NCBI RefSeq assembly: GCF_001444405.1
Contig: NZ_CP013187.1
Coordinates: forward strand, 2,914,001 to 2,978,000
Origin: Pseudoalteromonas phenolica
GTDB lineage: Bacteria > Pseudomonadota > Gammaproteobacteria > Enterobacterales > Alteromonadaceae
Length of the DNA: 64,000 nt
Direction of reading: 5' to 3'
Position 1 is the stretch's first letter. Every line of letters begins with the position of its first letter. The notes under the pieces were generated by a model, which was not told where the DNA came from, did not search any database, and saw nothing but the letters and a program-made list of their open reading frames with translations. This document shows positions 33,987-42,178 of this stretch, in pieces. A program made the position numbers and the translations under genes.

Positions 33987-34014
33987 TAATGAGATAATGA
34001 GATAATGAGATAAT
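33987..34014 (+). repeat. 8-bp tandem repeat upstream of the phosphatase gene
   Basis: TAAT followed by three perfect copies of GAGATAAT (33991-34014). Each unit contains GATAAT, close to a minus-10 hexamer. The array ends 41 bases before the phosphatase ATG, so copy-number change by slippage could move or multiply a promoter element. The rest of 33645-34055 is AT-rich with no gene seen. Confidence 0.85.
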
Positions 34015-34055
34015 GCTAAACTTAGATTTGTCTTTTAGGATTTGGGCATTACAAA

Positions 34056-34766
34056 ATGTTGAAAATTGGTGCTAATGCAATCAAGAAAGTTACAGTACAA
34101 AAAACTCTAACTATTGACTCCGTTAAGGATGTCTATGTCGTTGGTGATTTGGATGGAAGTTTATCAGGACTCCAAAAAGCATTAATTAGAAAAGGCTTTG
34201 TTGAGCATGTTGACCACCTCATATGCCTAGGCGATATGATTGACCGCGGAAGTGAATCAGTCCAATTGATTCAATATCTTTCAGATATTAATGCAGATTT
34301 TGTATTAGGTAATCACGAACACCTTATGCTCGAATCAATTATCTCTCAGGATGAAACAGCTATGCATCTTTGGTCTTCAAATGGTGGAGCATGGCATCAT
34401 GATGTTGATAAGGCAAAATTAGACTCAGTCTGTAACCTATTTTTAAACAGTTCGCTCTCTATACGACTGGAATACAGAGGTATAGAGATTGGCTTGTCAC
34501 ATACATTACCACCTAGTTGGAACTGGTCATCCCCACCTGAAAAATCAGAGGGTACTGTAGAGTCTTTACTTTGGAGCCGTGAATTATTTAAATCTCAGAA
34601 GCAATCTAGCAATATTGGGGTTAATTTTTCGATTCATGGACATAACTCAACGCAAATACCTATTTGGATAGGTAACACATATCATATTGATACCAATTAT
34701 TATGGTAGACCGACTGTTGTAAACCTCGGAAATTTGATCGATGAAAGAGAAAACTCGAAGGTTTAA
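34056..34766 (+). CDS. PPP-family metallophosphatase
   Basis: A 236-residue cytoplasmic protein with the serine/threonine phosphatase (lambda/PrpA-like) metal motifs: GDLDGS at 30-35, GDMIDRG at 59-65, GNHE at 85-88, then a later SHT and IHGHN. The first motif normally reads GDxHG; here Asp33 replaces the metal-binding His, so metal preference or activity may differ. The ribosome binding site is weak (AGGA, 16 bases upstream), and an 8-bp tandem array lies in the promoter region. A 14-bp hairpin follows. Substrate unknown; phage-type PPP enzymes act on phosphoproteins or nucleotides. Confidence 0.85.
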   Translation: MLKIGANAIKKVTVQKTLTIDSVKDVYVVGDLDGSLSGLQKALIRKGFVEHVDHLICLGDMIDRGSESVQLIQYLSDINADFVLGNHEHLMLESIISQDETAMHLWSSNGGAWHHDVDKAKLDSVCNLFLNSSLSIRLEYRGIEIGLSHTLPPSWNWSSPPEKSEGTVESLLWSRELFKSQKQSSNIGVNFSIHGHNSTQIPIWIGNTYHIDTNYYGRPTVVNLGNLIDERENSKV

Positions 34767-34825
34767 CCATCTCTCAGCTAGGCCAAACCAGTCAAATATT
34801 TATATTTTTCAATTCCTTGCATTAG

Positions 34826-34856
34826 TTATGAGAAACCTATAATAGGTTTCTCATAA
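34826..34856. terminator. 14-bp perfect hairpin after the phosphatase gene
   Basis: 34826-34839 pairs perfectly with 34843-34856 around TAA. It begins 60 bp after the phosphatase stop. There is no long T-run, so it may terminate or stabilise the transcript. Confidence 0.6.
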
Positions 34857-35040
34857 TCACTTACAATGTCCAATTTAGTGCTAAATTAATTAAGCCAAAT
34901 CCACATTAGAGACCTTCTCTCTATAATTGCAAAACCAAATCATTAAAACCTATAAATGATGTAACAATAAAACTTAGAGTATGAAGCAACCAAAGTTGCA
35001 TTTGCACAGTTATCGTAGCGCGGATTTATTCACGAAGTAA

Positions 35041-35398
35041 CTAAAGGTTTGGGCATGCGGGCGGCATATGCTCTAAAGGCAATCTTTCTAATAGCAGCAA
35101 AACCAATTCGCGCTGAAAGTATCGATAACTGTCTTCGATTTCGAGATTAGCCATTTTGTGAAGGTATGTATCATCACCAGTATATTCCCTAATCCGTTCA
35201 ATGTGCATTTGTTCAAACACATAGTTTCATCTGCCCATTTCAGCATCTCTTCAGTACAAAGAGTTGAGCCAGATTTTTCTACATATTTTTTGCTGTGTCC
35301 TGCTGAGCGATAAACATTTGATTTATCTGCGACACTAAACAACTCTTCAGCGGTTTTGCTACGTTGGATATTAGCAGTGCATAAAAAAGGATATTCAT
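35041..35398 (-). pseudogene. Low-molecular-weight protein tyrosine phosphatase-like gene with two frameshifts
   Basis: Joined from three frames on the minus strand: MNILF, then the phosphatase loop LCTANIQRSKTAEELFS (a CX5R-S signature), then YRSAGHSKKYVEKSGSTLCT and EEMLKWADET, then VFEQMHIERIREYTGDDTYL and a Pro-rich end. Both shifts need one added base: one in the T6 run near 35386-35391 and one near the TATGTG around 35210. The ATG (35396-35398) has AAAGGGA upstream. The two shifts are either real decay or sequencing slips. The rest of 34767-35591 shows no gene. Confidence 0.8.
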
Positions 35399-35591
35399 AC
35401 AGTCCCTTTAACTAATGAGGAAGTAAAATTAACAAATACCGTTAATTCTTGCAGCTTGTAACCTCTGTCAGCATAATACCAACAACATAATTCAGTTTCG
35501 CAGCATTTAAGTTCACTTAACCTGAAAAATTGAACCTATTTGTAATGCAAGTTATCTGATAGCTAACTTAATATAACAATAAGAGAATCTT

Positions 35592-36110
35592 ATGAACTGG
35601 TTGAACACCCTTCCTACTTCCAGAAAAGCGTGGGGCCTGTTGGCACTGACAGCATTTTTACTTGAAGTCACGGCTTTATATTTTCAATACGCAATGGGCT
35701 TAGAGCCTTGTATCATGTGTATTTATCAAAGAACGGCTGTGTTAGGCGTGCTTGCCGCAGGTCTTATTGGTTTTATTTCCCCAAGTAACGGGATTTTCCG
35801 TGGTATTGGTGCTGCAACATGGGGGGTGAGCAGTATTTGGGGTTACATGCTGGCAAAAGAGCATTTAAATATGCAAACCACAACTGATCCATTTGCGTTT
35901 ACATGCGATATTGTTCCTAACTTCCCTGAGTTTATGCCACTACATGAGTGGATCCCGGCATTCTTTGCCGCAACTGGTGATTGTGGCAGCATAGATTGGG
36001 AATTTATTGGCTTGAGTATGCCTGGCTGGATGGAAGTCATTTTCGCGCTTTATGCGATAAGTTTTTTAATTGTTGTACCTTTTATTCTTTGGTCTTTAGT
36101 AAAAAAGTAA
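35592..36110 (+). CDS. dsbB: DsbB, disulfide bond formation quinone reductase
   Basis: A 172-residue inner-membrane protein that reoxidises periplasmic DsbA and passes electrons to quinone. Four membrane spans are visible, with the redox pair Cys40-Cys43 (EPCIMC) in the first periplasmic loop and Cys105 and Cys131 in the second. All four essential cysteines are present. The start is ATG after AAGAGAAT. It marks the return to conserved chromosome after the island. It lies 6 bp upstream of the next small membrane gene, probably in one operon ending at the terminator at 36424-36443. Confidence 0.95.
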   Translation: MNWLNTLPTSRKAWGLLALTAFLLEVTALYFQYAMGLEPCIMCIYQRTAVLGVLAAGLIGFISPSNGIFRGIGAATWGVSSIWGYMLAKEHLNMQTTTDPFAFTCDIVPNFPEFMPLHEWIPAFFAATGDCGSIDWEFIGLSMPGWMEVIFALYAISFLIVVPFILWSLVKK

Positions 36111-36116
36111 ACTTAA

Positions 36117-36422
36117 ATGCATTTTAATCTTCGCAACATTGAGTTGTTAAAACCGTACAAGCTTCGTGATAAACAACAAATCATCGCTATTGCTTTGAGT
36201 CACTTAGAAGCACCTGAAAAAGTCCTATTAGGTTGCTGTAAGCTCGCAATCCTGATGCCATTTTTTATTTCTCTAGCTTACTTTGAAGGATGGTATTTAC
36301 TGCCACCGTTATTGTTGGCAGGTATCCTGTATCCCCTTCTTACTACGCCGCTGGAAATTGCATTTACCAAAAACAAACTGAATGATGCAGTTGCAGAGTT
36401 CGAGAAGCAGAACCAAAACTAA
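36117..36422 (+). CDS. Small conserved membrane protein downstream of dsbB
   Basis: A 101-residue protein with a basic N-terminal helical part (about 1-38), two closely spaced membrane segments (about 40-58 and 60-78) and a charged C-terminal tail. I do not know its function. The ATG begins 6 bp after the dsbB stop with no strong ribosome binding site, implying translational coupling. The shared transcript and terminator suggest it belongs to the dsbB operon. Confidence 0.75.
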   Translation: MHFNLRNIELLKPYKLRDKQQIIAIALSHLEAPEKVLLGCCKLAILMPFFISLAYFEGWYLLPPLLLAGILYPLLTTPLEIAFTKNKLNDAVAEFEKQNQN

Positions 36423-36423
36423 G

Positions 36424-36443
36424 AAAGGGCGAAATCGCCCTTT
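36424..36443 (+). terminator. dsbB operon terminator
   Basis: AAAGGGCGA (36424-36432) pairs with TCGCCCTTT (36435-36443), followed by more T residues, directly after the stop of the small membrane gene. Confidence 0.9.
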
Positions 36444-36472
36444 TTTATTTTTCTCATCTAAGAATTTAAAGT

Positions 36473-36769
36473 TTAAAACTTCACCTTCCCTTCTAACTTC
36501 GCGACAATGCTTCTACCAACCCCTTTAACAGCCATTAAGGAGTCAAGGTTGTCAAAAGGCCCATTTTGCTCTCGGAAACTAACAATGGCCCTCGCCTTGC
36601 CTTTTCCGATACCTGGGAGTTTTACAAGCTCTTCAAGAGAAGCTTCATTGATATTAATTGCTGACTGAGTTTGAGGTTGAGTTTCTGGTGAAGTTTGCTG
36701 CTGTGGAAATTCAGCTAGTACAGTTGGCGCAGTAAAAAGACTAGTAGCTAAAAGTAGTGCTTTGATCAT
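36473..36769 (-). CDS. ComEA-like periplasmic helix-hairpin-helix protein
   Basis: A 98-residue protein: signal peptide (to about residue 19, TVLA/E), a Gln/Pro/Thr-rich linker (20-36) and a tandem helix-hairpin-helix domain with LPGIGKGKA (51-59) and VKGVGRSIV (81-89). ComEA-type proteins bind double-stranded DNA in the periplasm during natural transformation uptake; small stand-alone versions like YbaV are common in gammaproteobacteria. The ATG at 36767-36769 is chosen because AGGAGG precedes it and it begins the signal peptide. Confidence 0.88.
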   Translation of the reverse strand: MIKALLLATSLFTAPTVLAEFPQQQTSPETQPQTQSAININEASLEELVKLPGIGKGKARAIVSFREQNGPFDNLDSLMAVKGVGRSIVAKLEGKVKF

Positions 36770-36950
36770 ATTTCCCTCCTGGAAAATCCTTGAAATGTAA
36801 TTAATCACGGGTAAAACTCCTTACCCAGATCACTCATACGAGCAATATTAAATAAAGATGACAATAGTGTGAATGTCAAACTTAATACTTACACATATAA
36901 CTAAAGTATGAATATTGATCGAATAACTTGCAAAATAAGCCTCAAAAGAT

Positions 36951-36970
36951 TACTGTATAAAAAAACAGTG
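36951..36970 (+). promoter_or_regulatory. LexA (SOS) box of yebG
   Basis: TACTGTATAAAAAAACAGTG contains the strict CTGT-N8-ACAG dyad (36953-36956 and 36965-36968) and matches the LexA consensus closely. It ends 16 bases before the yebG start, so LexA would block transcription initiation. Confidence 0.9.
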
Positions 36971-36986
36971 CAATTGGGAGTGTATC

Positions 36987-37304
36987 ATGGCTGTTGTTGT
37001 TAAGTATGTGGTAGAAAGAAATGGAGTCGAGCGCATGACCTTTACCAGCAAAAAAGAGGCTGATGCTTACGACAAAATGCTTGATGTTGCTGAGTCTCTA
37101 GAAGAGATGTTGGGTAAAGTAGATGTGCCGCTTAGTGAGCAACAAGTCGAGTCATTGGCATTAGAAATGGCGAAACAAAAGGATGACTTTATTAACGTGC
37201 TAAAAGGCTCAAAGCCAAGTGCGCCAAAGAAATCAAAGAAAGAAGCCGATACTGATGAAGGTGACAACGACGATGAAAAAATCACACCTATTAAACAGGC
37301 TTAA
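36987..37304 (+). CDS. yebG: YebG family SOS-induced protein
   Basis: A 105-residue cytoplasmic protein of the YebG family (MAVVVKYVVERNGVERMTFT, then SKKEADAYDKMLDVAE). YebG is damage-inducible in E. coli; its biochemical role is unsettled. The C-terminal third is a Lys/Asp/Glu-rich tail. The LexA box immediately upstream supports SOS control. GGGAG precedes the ATG at 36987. It forms a single-gene unit with a strong terminator at 37325-37349. Confidence 0.93.
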   Translation: MAVVVKYVVERNGVERMTFTSKKEADAYDKMLDVAESLEEMLGKVDVPLSEQQVESLALEMAKQKDDFINVLKGSKPSAPKKSKKEADTDEGDNDDEKITPIKQA

Positions 37305-37324
37305 TTGCGCTCATTATGAATAAA

Positions 37325-37349
37325 AAAAGCCGCTCCAAGAGCGGCTTTT
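37325..37349. terminator. Bidirectional terminator between yebG and the lipoprotein gene
   Basis: AAAAGCCGCTC (37325-37335) pairs with GAGCGGCTTTT (37339-37349) around CAA, between convergent genes. Confidence 0.93.
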
Positions 37350-37352
37350 CTG

Positions 37353-38537
37353 TTATTTAAGAGACATATATTTTTTAGCGGCCTTATTTGCGGCTTCCCA
37401 TGCTTCACTATTTTTTAATTCTTGCAGTAAGTAATATGCGTCTTGTTCACTAATATCGACCCTTTGCTTAGCGATATCATATGGGTATAAACCTTTTTCA
37501 AACTGTTTATAATCAACACCATCCTCAAGTAGTAACCAAATAATGGCTGAACCTGAATCATAAAACATTTCGAATGCGAAATAGTCTATTACCGCTTGTT
37601 TATTTTTAAGCTTAATAAAGCCATGTTGCTCTTCATTTAGCTTCGTAGGCTCAAAAACATTAAATCTTTTTTCTTTGTGGAGAGGTAATACATCTCGTGA
37701 CATGAGTGTATCAACCATCATAGCGCTGCCTTCATATAACTCTTGCCCTAAAGCATGCTTATAAATATAACCGCTTTTAAAGTCATCCACCTTACTTGTG
37801 TCAATCCGAAGCATTTCATCAACCAATACAACATACTCTTTAAGCTGTTGCTTCACTTGCTCTTTATCTAAGTTGACTATTGGCAGCGATTTGAACCGCT
37901 CAAGTACCATAAGCTTAAGCGTTAACATTTCCTCATTGATAGGATACTCATTGAATTTATCAAAGGCTAACTGTTGATAATACTCAGGCCTTTGAAAGTG
38001 TTTTTCTTGGTATAAATGGAACGCTTCGTGATAAGCAAGCGTAACAGAAGGTGTTGAGAGTATATGGTCGATATCTACTTGATGCGATGTATAAGATTGC
38101 AAATAATAATTGTCTCCATACAAGCCATATTTAAACTCAAATAAACCATTTCCACTTTTTAGCTTATCAAGTGCGGCAACCGCACCATCGTTATATTGAT
38201 GTATTGCAAGACCATTACTTTCTTTATCACTCACAGGCCTAGAGCCTGAGTGGAGTTTTGTCGGATTGAAAATGTAGGCTTCTTGAGCTTGGTTTTCTTT
38301 ACTGTGTACAAAATATAAGGGCACACTTTTAAAAGCATATCCGCGCCAAGGAGTTACATGTTCACCAGCTAATTTAATTTGGCTGAAGAGCTTCCTATCT
38401 AACTCAGTTGTATTTGCAACTTGCGTTCCATTAGTTCCTGAACCACTTGTTGGCTTAGAGCTACCTTTATTTGAGTCACCACAACCACTTAATAATGTTA
38501 CTGCTAATGCACTGAGTGCATAAAAGACTTTTCTCAT
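37353..38537 (-). CDS. Lipoprotein with an HExxH zinc-protease motif
   Basis: A 394-residue protein with a type II signal peptide and lipobox LLSGC (Cys19), then a Gly/Ser/Thr-rich linker (20-40). HEAFH (170-174) in AYHEAFHLYQEKHF is a typical zinc-binding catalytic motif, and Glu269 in YEGSAMM could be the third ligand as in gluzincins. Conserved acidic and aromatic segments continue to the end. I cannot name the family. It is likely an envelope-anchored metallopeptidase. The ATG (38535-38537) has AAGAAG upstream. It is a single-gene unit facing yebG. Confidence 0.75.
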   Translation of the reverse strand: MRKVFYALSALAVTLLSGCGDSNKGSSKPTSGSGTNGTQVANTTELDRKLFSQIKLAGEHVTPWRGYAFKSVPLYFVHSKENQAQEAYIFNPTKLHSGSRPVSDKESNGLAIHQYNDGAVAALDKLKSGNGLFEFKYGLYGDNYYLQSYTSHQVDIDHILSTPSVTLAYHEAFHLYQEKHFQRPEYYQQLAFDKFNEYPINEEMLTLKLMVLERFKSLPIVNLDKEQVKQQLKEYVVLVDEMLRIDTSKVDDFKSGYIYKHALGQELYEGSAMMVDTLMSRDVLPLHKEKRFNVFEPTKLNEEQHGFIKLKNKQAVIDYFAFEMFYDSGSAIIWLLLEDGVDYKQFEKGLYPYDIAKQRVDISEQDAYYLLQELKNSEAWEAANKAAKKYMSLK

Positions 38538-38811
38538 TCCGTTACTTCTTAATTGTTTATCTTTAACTGCGATGCTAACAATTAACTCATTGATAAGTCT
38601 GTTATTATATGTAACTCACTTGTGTATTTTTGTACCAATAGCGCATAAACCTGTATTGCCTTATCTGAAGCTAGATAGTTTGGGCACTGTGTTTAAAATT
38701 TCCCTCTTAAAAGATAACTGAAAAAAGAAGGTTGATATGCGTAAAAAACCTGAGTTCAGCCAACCTTCATGACTATTCTGACTTCAATGCAGTTATAAAG
38801 TCATTAAAATA

Positions 38812-38843
38812 AAAAAGCATGGTATCTTCATACCATGCTTTTT
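38812..38843 (-). terminator. Terminator of the M16 peptidase gene
   Basis: AAAAAGCATGGTA (38812-38824) pairs with TACCATGCTTTTT (38831-38843) around TCTTCA. The rest of the 38538-38879 spacer holds a weak 8-bp stem (38727-38734 with 38761-38768) and no gene. Confidence 0.88.
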
Positions 38844-38879
38844 GACATTAACTTTTGTCTGCTAAATAGAAATCTGTAT

Positions 38880-41759
38880 TTATTTGAATACTTTATCTAT
38901 ATCTAACACTTCAATGTTTTTCGCAGGAATGTTCAGCTTATAGCTTTCAATTTGCTTATCTTCATTGATAAGTGCTGCAGGCTTATCTGAGTTGTATTTC
39001 AGTGGTGAAACCGTTTCTTTTGCAAGACGTTTTTGCATATCTTTACCGTCACCTGTGATAAACACATAATGCACATCATCAGTTTGTAGGTTTTCACGAA
39101 TAACGCGGTTCACATCTTCCACTGTCAGTGAAGCAAGTTGTTTACGAACGTACTCAACAAAACTTTCAGTGTTGTAGAATTCGCTATCAAGTGCATAACC
39201 TAGCTGACGATCTTGGCTTGCTACTAACTGAGGCACAAAGTTGCTCAAGAAATTACGTGTTGCATTAAAGTCAGCTTCAGTCATGCCATCTTTAATTAGC
39301 TTGTCTAATTCAAACAAAGCAACGCGCGTTGCGAAATGCGCATCATTGTTTGAACGAAGTGGACGTAACCACACTTGGAAGATTTGCTCAGAACGACCTA
39401 GGTTCGAATCTGGCTTAGTTTGGAACATACCGCGAGGGAAGTACTCAATATACGCATAATCACCATAGTTCATACCACGTACCTGACGAATGCGCTGATA
39501 CAAGAAACTGTTTGAGCTTCTGTGCTCACCAAAATAAGAGCGAACTAACCAAAGTGCAGTCCAATCTTTAGAGCTACGGATTGTGTCGATTGGGAAACCA
39601 AATGATACTGCAGTAGATTTAGCATTTTTCTCAACAATCGTCGCATGACGGCCCGCTAGTTTAGGCGCATCAGGAATGCTTAGACGCGCTTCATCACCTT
39701 TTGGTAAGCTAGCTAAATCATTTAGCATCTGTGTTTTCACGTCATTGTCTAAATCACCCGTAATACCTACGTTTAACTTAGCTTGGGTGAATTGTGCTGC
39801 ATAGAATGCTTTCACGTCATCTAGCGTTAGCGCTTCAAGGTCCGACAAATCACCTAAGTTATAACTTTCATAAGGGTGACCTTCATATAGCTTATGATAA
39901 AGCACTTCTTTACCCAGCTCTTCGTCATTTGAAGATTTCAAGCCCGCTTTAATGCCGTCAATTAGCTCTTTCTTAAGACGTTTAAAGTCATCTTCTCTGA
40001 AACCTGGGTTTAACAATTGATCACTAACAAGTGCATACCACTGCTCAGCATTATCTTTGTGTACACGGCCACGTAAAGAAATCATTTCTTTATCTAACTG
40101 ATAGCCAAAGCTACCTGCAATTGGATAAAGTGCTTTTTGAATTTCTTTGTAGCTCTTAGTTTGTGAACCACCACGTGCGATCATAGCTGCAGTTAATGCC
40201 GCTACACCCTTTTTGCCTACCGGATCAGCTGCTGCACCAGTGTAAAATAATAAGTTCACATCAACCAATGGTGAACTATTGGTTTTATCTAATACCTTGA
40301 AGTGACGCTCAACAGGCTGGTTCGCTTGTTTAGCAAGTGCTGATACAGACACTTCTTTATCGAAACCAGAAACAGTCTCAAGAGCAGACATGGTCACTGT
40401 CGTACGGCCATTATCAACAAAGTATTTGTTTGCAATGTCACGAATGTCTTCAGCTGTAATGGCATCTGCTGACGCATATAATTGGTTGATCACTTCTGGG
40501 TCACGCTCAAAGTGCATATAACTTGCAAGCGTTGATGCAATGGCTTGTGATGAATCTAGGCCATTGATAAAGCTGTACTTAAGGTTTGACTTCAGTGCAG
40601 CTAACTTATCTGCATCCACCAGCTCAGTGCGTGCTTTAGCGTACGTTTTTGCAATTGCATCGCGTACTGCGGCTAAATCTTCTTCTTTTTCAACTTTAAC
40701 AAAGACATGTAATAAACCTGGGTCTTTTGTCTCTGCATTATAAGTAAACATTTGGCTAGCAAGCTGTTTGTCTACTACGAGCTCTTGATATAACTCTGAA
40801 TTCGAAGAGAAATAAAGCTGTGAGATCAGATCAAGTGCTGCGCGATCTTTTTTAGTCGGCTGCCAAGCAGTGCCTTTGTATGATACGAGTAACCAGTGAC
40901 CCGGCATGCCTTCGAACTGTTCATGCACATATTTAGGCGCTTGTTGTTTTGGCTCTACCGGAATATCCGCTTGATAGTCACCTTTTTTCCAATTACCCCA
41001 GTGCTTCTTAACCATATTCATGGTCTCTTGCGGATCAACATCACCCACAATCACAAGTGAAACATACTCTGGCTTATAAAAGCGCTCAAAGAACGTCTGC
41101 CCATACGCCATTTGATCTGGCATGGCTTCAATATCTTCGAAAAAGCCCATTGTGGTGTGCTTATAAGTGTGCTTTTCAAATGCTTCTTTGCGCACTGCCG
41201 CAAGTAGTTTACGGATTGGGCTAGCATTATTTTTTAAATACTCACCTTTAACCGTCAGTGCTTCAGTACGAAACTGCTCTTCTGAATACTTTAAGTTTTG
41301 GAAAATGTCCGCTTTGATTTCAAGTACTTTGTCTAAATGTTCTTTAGAGAAATTTAAGTGGTAGTTTGTATAGTCGTTTGTCGTGTAAGCGCGGTTATCT
41401 ACCCCAGAGTTTTTCAGAATATCTGCATACACATCTTGTGGGAATTTTTCAGAGCCTTTAAACATCATGTGTTCAAAGAAGTGAGCGAAACCGGTTTTCC
41501 CTGCTTCGATTTCATTTCGAGAGCCTACAGATACCGGAATTTGTAGCGATACAACATCAGGATAATCAGTTTTAACAACCATCACACGAAGACCATTTTC
41601 TAGTTCTTCTAACACATAGTCTTGTGCAAATACTTTATTCTCAACAGACGCTGATGCAACAGTGGCATTCGCTGTATTGCTTGTCTGTGCATTATTACTC
41701 ATACAACCTGACAGTGCTAAAGTCACTGCAAGGCTAGTTGCCAAAAGTTTAAATTTCAT
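38880..41759 (-). CDS. M16-family zinc peptidase lipoprotein (double domain)
   Basis: 959 residues. It starts with a lipoprotein signal and lipobox LALSGC (Cys19). The inverted zinc motif HFFEH (93-97, in GFAHFFEHMMFKGSEKFP) identifies the catalytic M16 domain; a second, inactive-type M16 half follows from about residue 500 with the LNPGFREDDFKRLKKELIDG segment. The size matches two-half periplasmic pitrilysin-like enzymes that degrade peptides inside a closed chamber. The ATG at 41757-41759 is chosen because it starts the lipoprotein signal; an 18-codon upstream extension does not fit. It is a single-gene unit. Confidence 0.92.
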   Translation of the reverse strand: MKFKLLATSLAVTLALSGCMSNNAQTSNTANATVASASVENKVFAQDYVLEELENGLRVMVVKTDYPDVVSLQIPVSVGSRNEIEAGKTGFAHFFEHMMFKGSEKFPQDVYADILKNSGVDNRAYTTNDYTNYHLNFSKEHLDKVLEIKADIFQNLKYSEEQFRTEALTVKGEYLKNNASPIRKLLAAVRKEAFEKHTYKHTTMGFFEDIEAMPDQMAYGQTFFERFYKPEYVSLVIVGDVDPQETMNMVKKHWGNWKKGDYQADIPVEPKQQAPKYVHEQFEGMPGHWLLVSYKGTAWQPTKKDRAALDLISQLYFSSNSELYQELVVDKQLASQMFTYNAETKDPGLLHVFVKVEKEEDLAAVRDAIAKTYAKARTELVDADKLAALKSNLKYSFINGLDSSQAIASTLASYMHFERDPEVINQLYASADAITAEDIRDIANKYFVDNGRTTVTMSALETVSGFDKEVSVSALAKQANQPVERHFKVLDKTNSSPLVDVNLLFYTGAAADPVGKKGVAALTAAMIARGGSQTKSYKEIQKALYPIAGSFGYQLDKEMISLRGRVHKDNAEQWYALVSDQLLNPGFREDDFKRLKKELIDGIKAGLKSSNDEELGKEVLYHKLYEGHPYESYNLGDLSDLEALTLDDVKAFYAAQFTQAKLNVGITGDLDNDVKTQMLNDLASLPKGDEARLSIPDAPKLAGRHATIVEKNAKSTAVSFGFPIDTIRSSKDWTALWLVRSYFGEHRSSNSFLYQRIRQVRGMNYGDYAYIEYFPRGMFQTKPDSNLGRSEQIFQVWLRPLRSNNDAHFATRVALFELDKLIKDGMTEADFNATRNFLSNFVPQLVASQDRQLGYALDSEFYNTESFVEYVRKQLASLTVEDVNRVIRENLQTDDVHYVFITGDGKDMQKRLAKETVSPLKYNSDKPAALINEDKQIESYKLNIPAKNIEVLDIDKVFK

Positions 41760-41917
41760 GTGATTTCCAAATTCAGTTTTTATTTTGTCATACCATTCCT
41801 CTAAATTAAGCAATCTATTTTGAGGTAAGGAAAACTTGTCGATAACAAGGCGGAAATTTTGCTATTTAGTTGTTCTAAATGAGAAATTCCCAACGAAGTT
41901 AACGTCAGTTTTAGTCT

Positions 41918-41951
41918 CTCAAAATAATTGAGTATTATTGAGGATTGGTAT
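41918..41951. repeat. Dispersed ATTGGTAT-type palindrome, partial copy
   Basis: CTCAAAATA at the left and TTGAGGATTGGTAT at 41938-41951 match the two strands of the 44-bp element at 8984-9027. The copy looks rearranged. It lies in the 419-bp spacer between the M16 gene and the MetF-like gene, which otherwise holds only promoter sequence. Confidence 0.5.
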
Positions 41952-42090
41952 CACATATGACACCGCTTCAATTATGCAATAAATTACTGTGACTCGCTCA
42001 TTTCACAGCAAAATTTATGTAAATAAATATATCTGAGCTGCGGAATTATCCCTTGCGCCTCAAAATAAACATGAGAAAAATTCATAGTAT

Positions 42091-42128
42091 TTGAATAAGT
42101 TTCATGAAAAAAATCTATCTAGACGTCT
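42091..42128 (+). promoter_or_regulatory. Promoter with perfect MetJ box
   Basis: AGACGTCT at 42121-42128 is the exact MetJ 8-mer, flanked by weaker half-matching 8-mers on both sides. A possible sigma-70 promoter lies upstream: TTGAAT (42091-42096), 17 bp and TCTATC (42114-42119). MetJ bound here would cover the transcription start. Confidence 0.75.
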
Positions 42129-42178
42129 AAATGGCTGCTATATTTACCTCATCAGCACAACCAATGGGAATGAGGACC

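Noticed and set aside
33987..34014. CRISPR-like repeat array
   Set aside because: Units are 8 bp and contiguous with no spacers; a simple tandem repeat. No CRISPR array was found anywhere.
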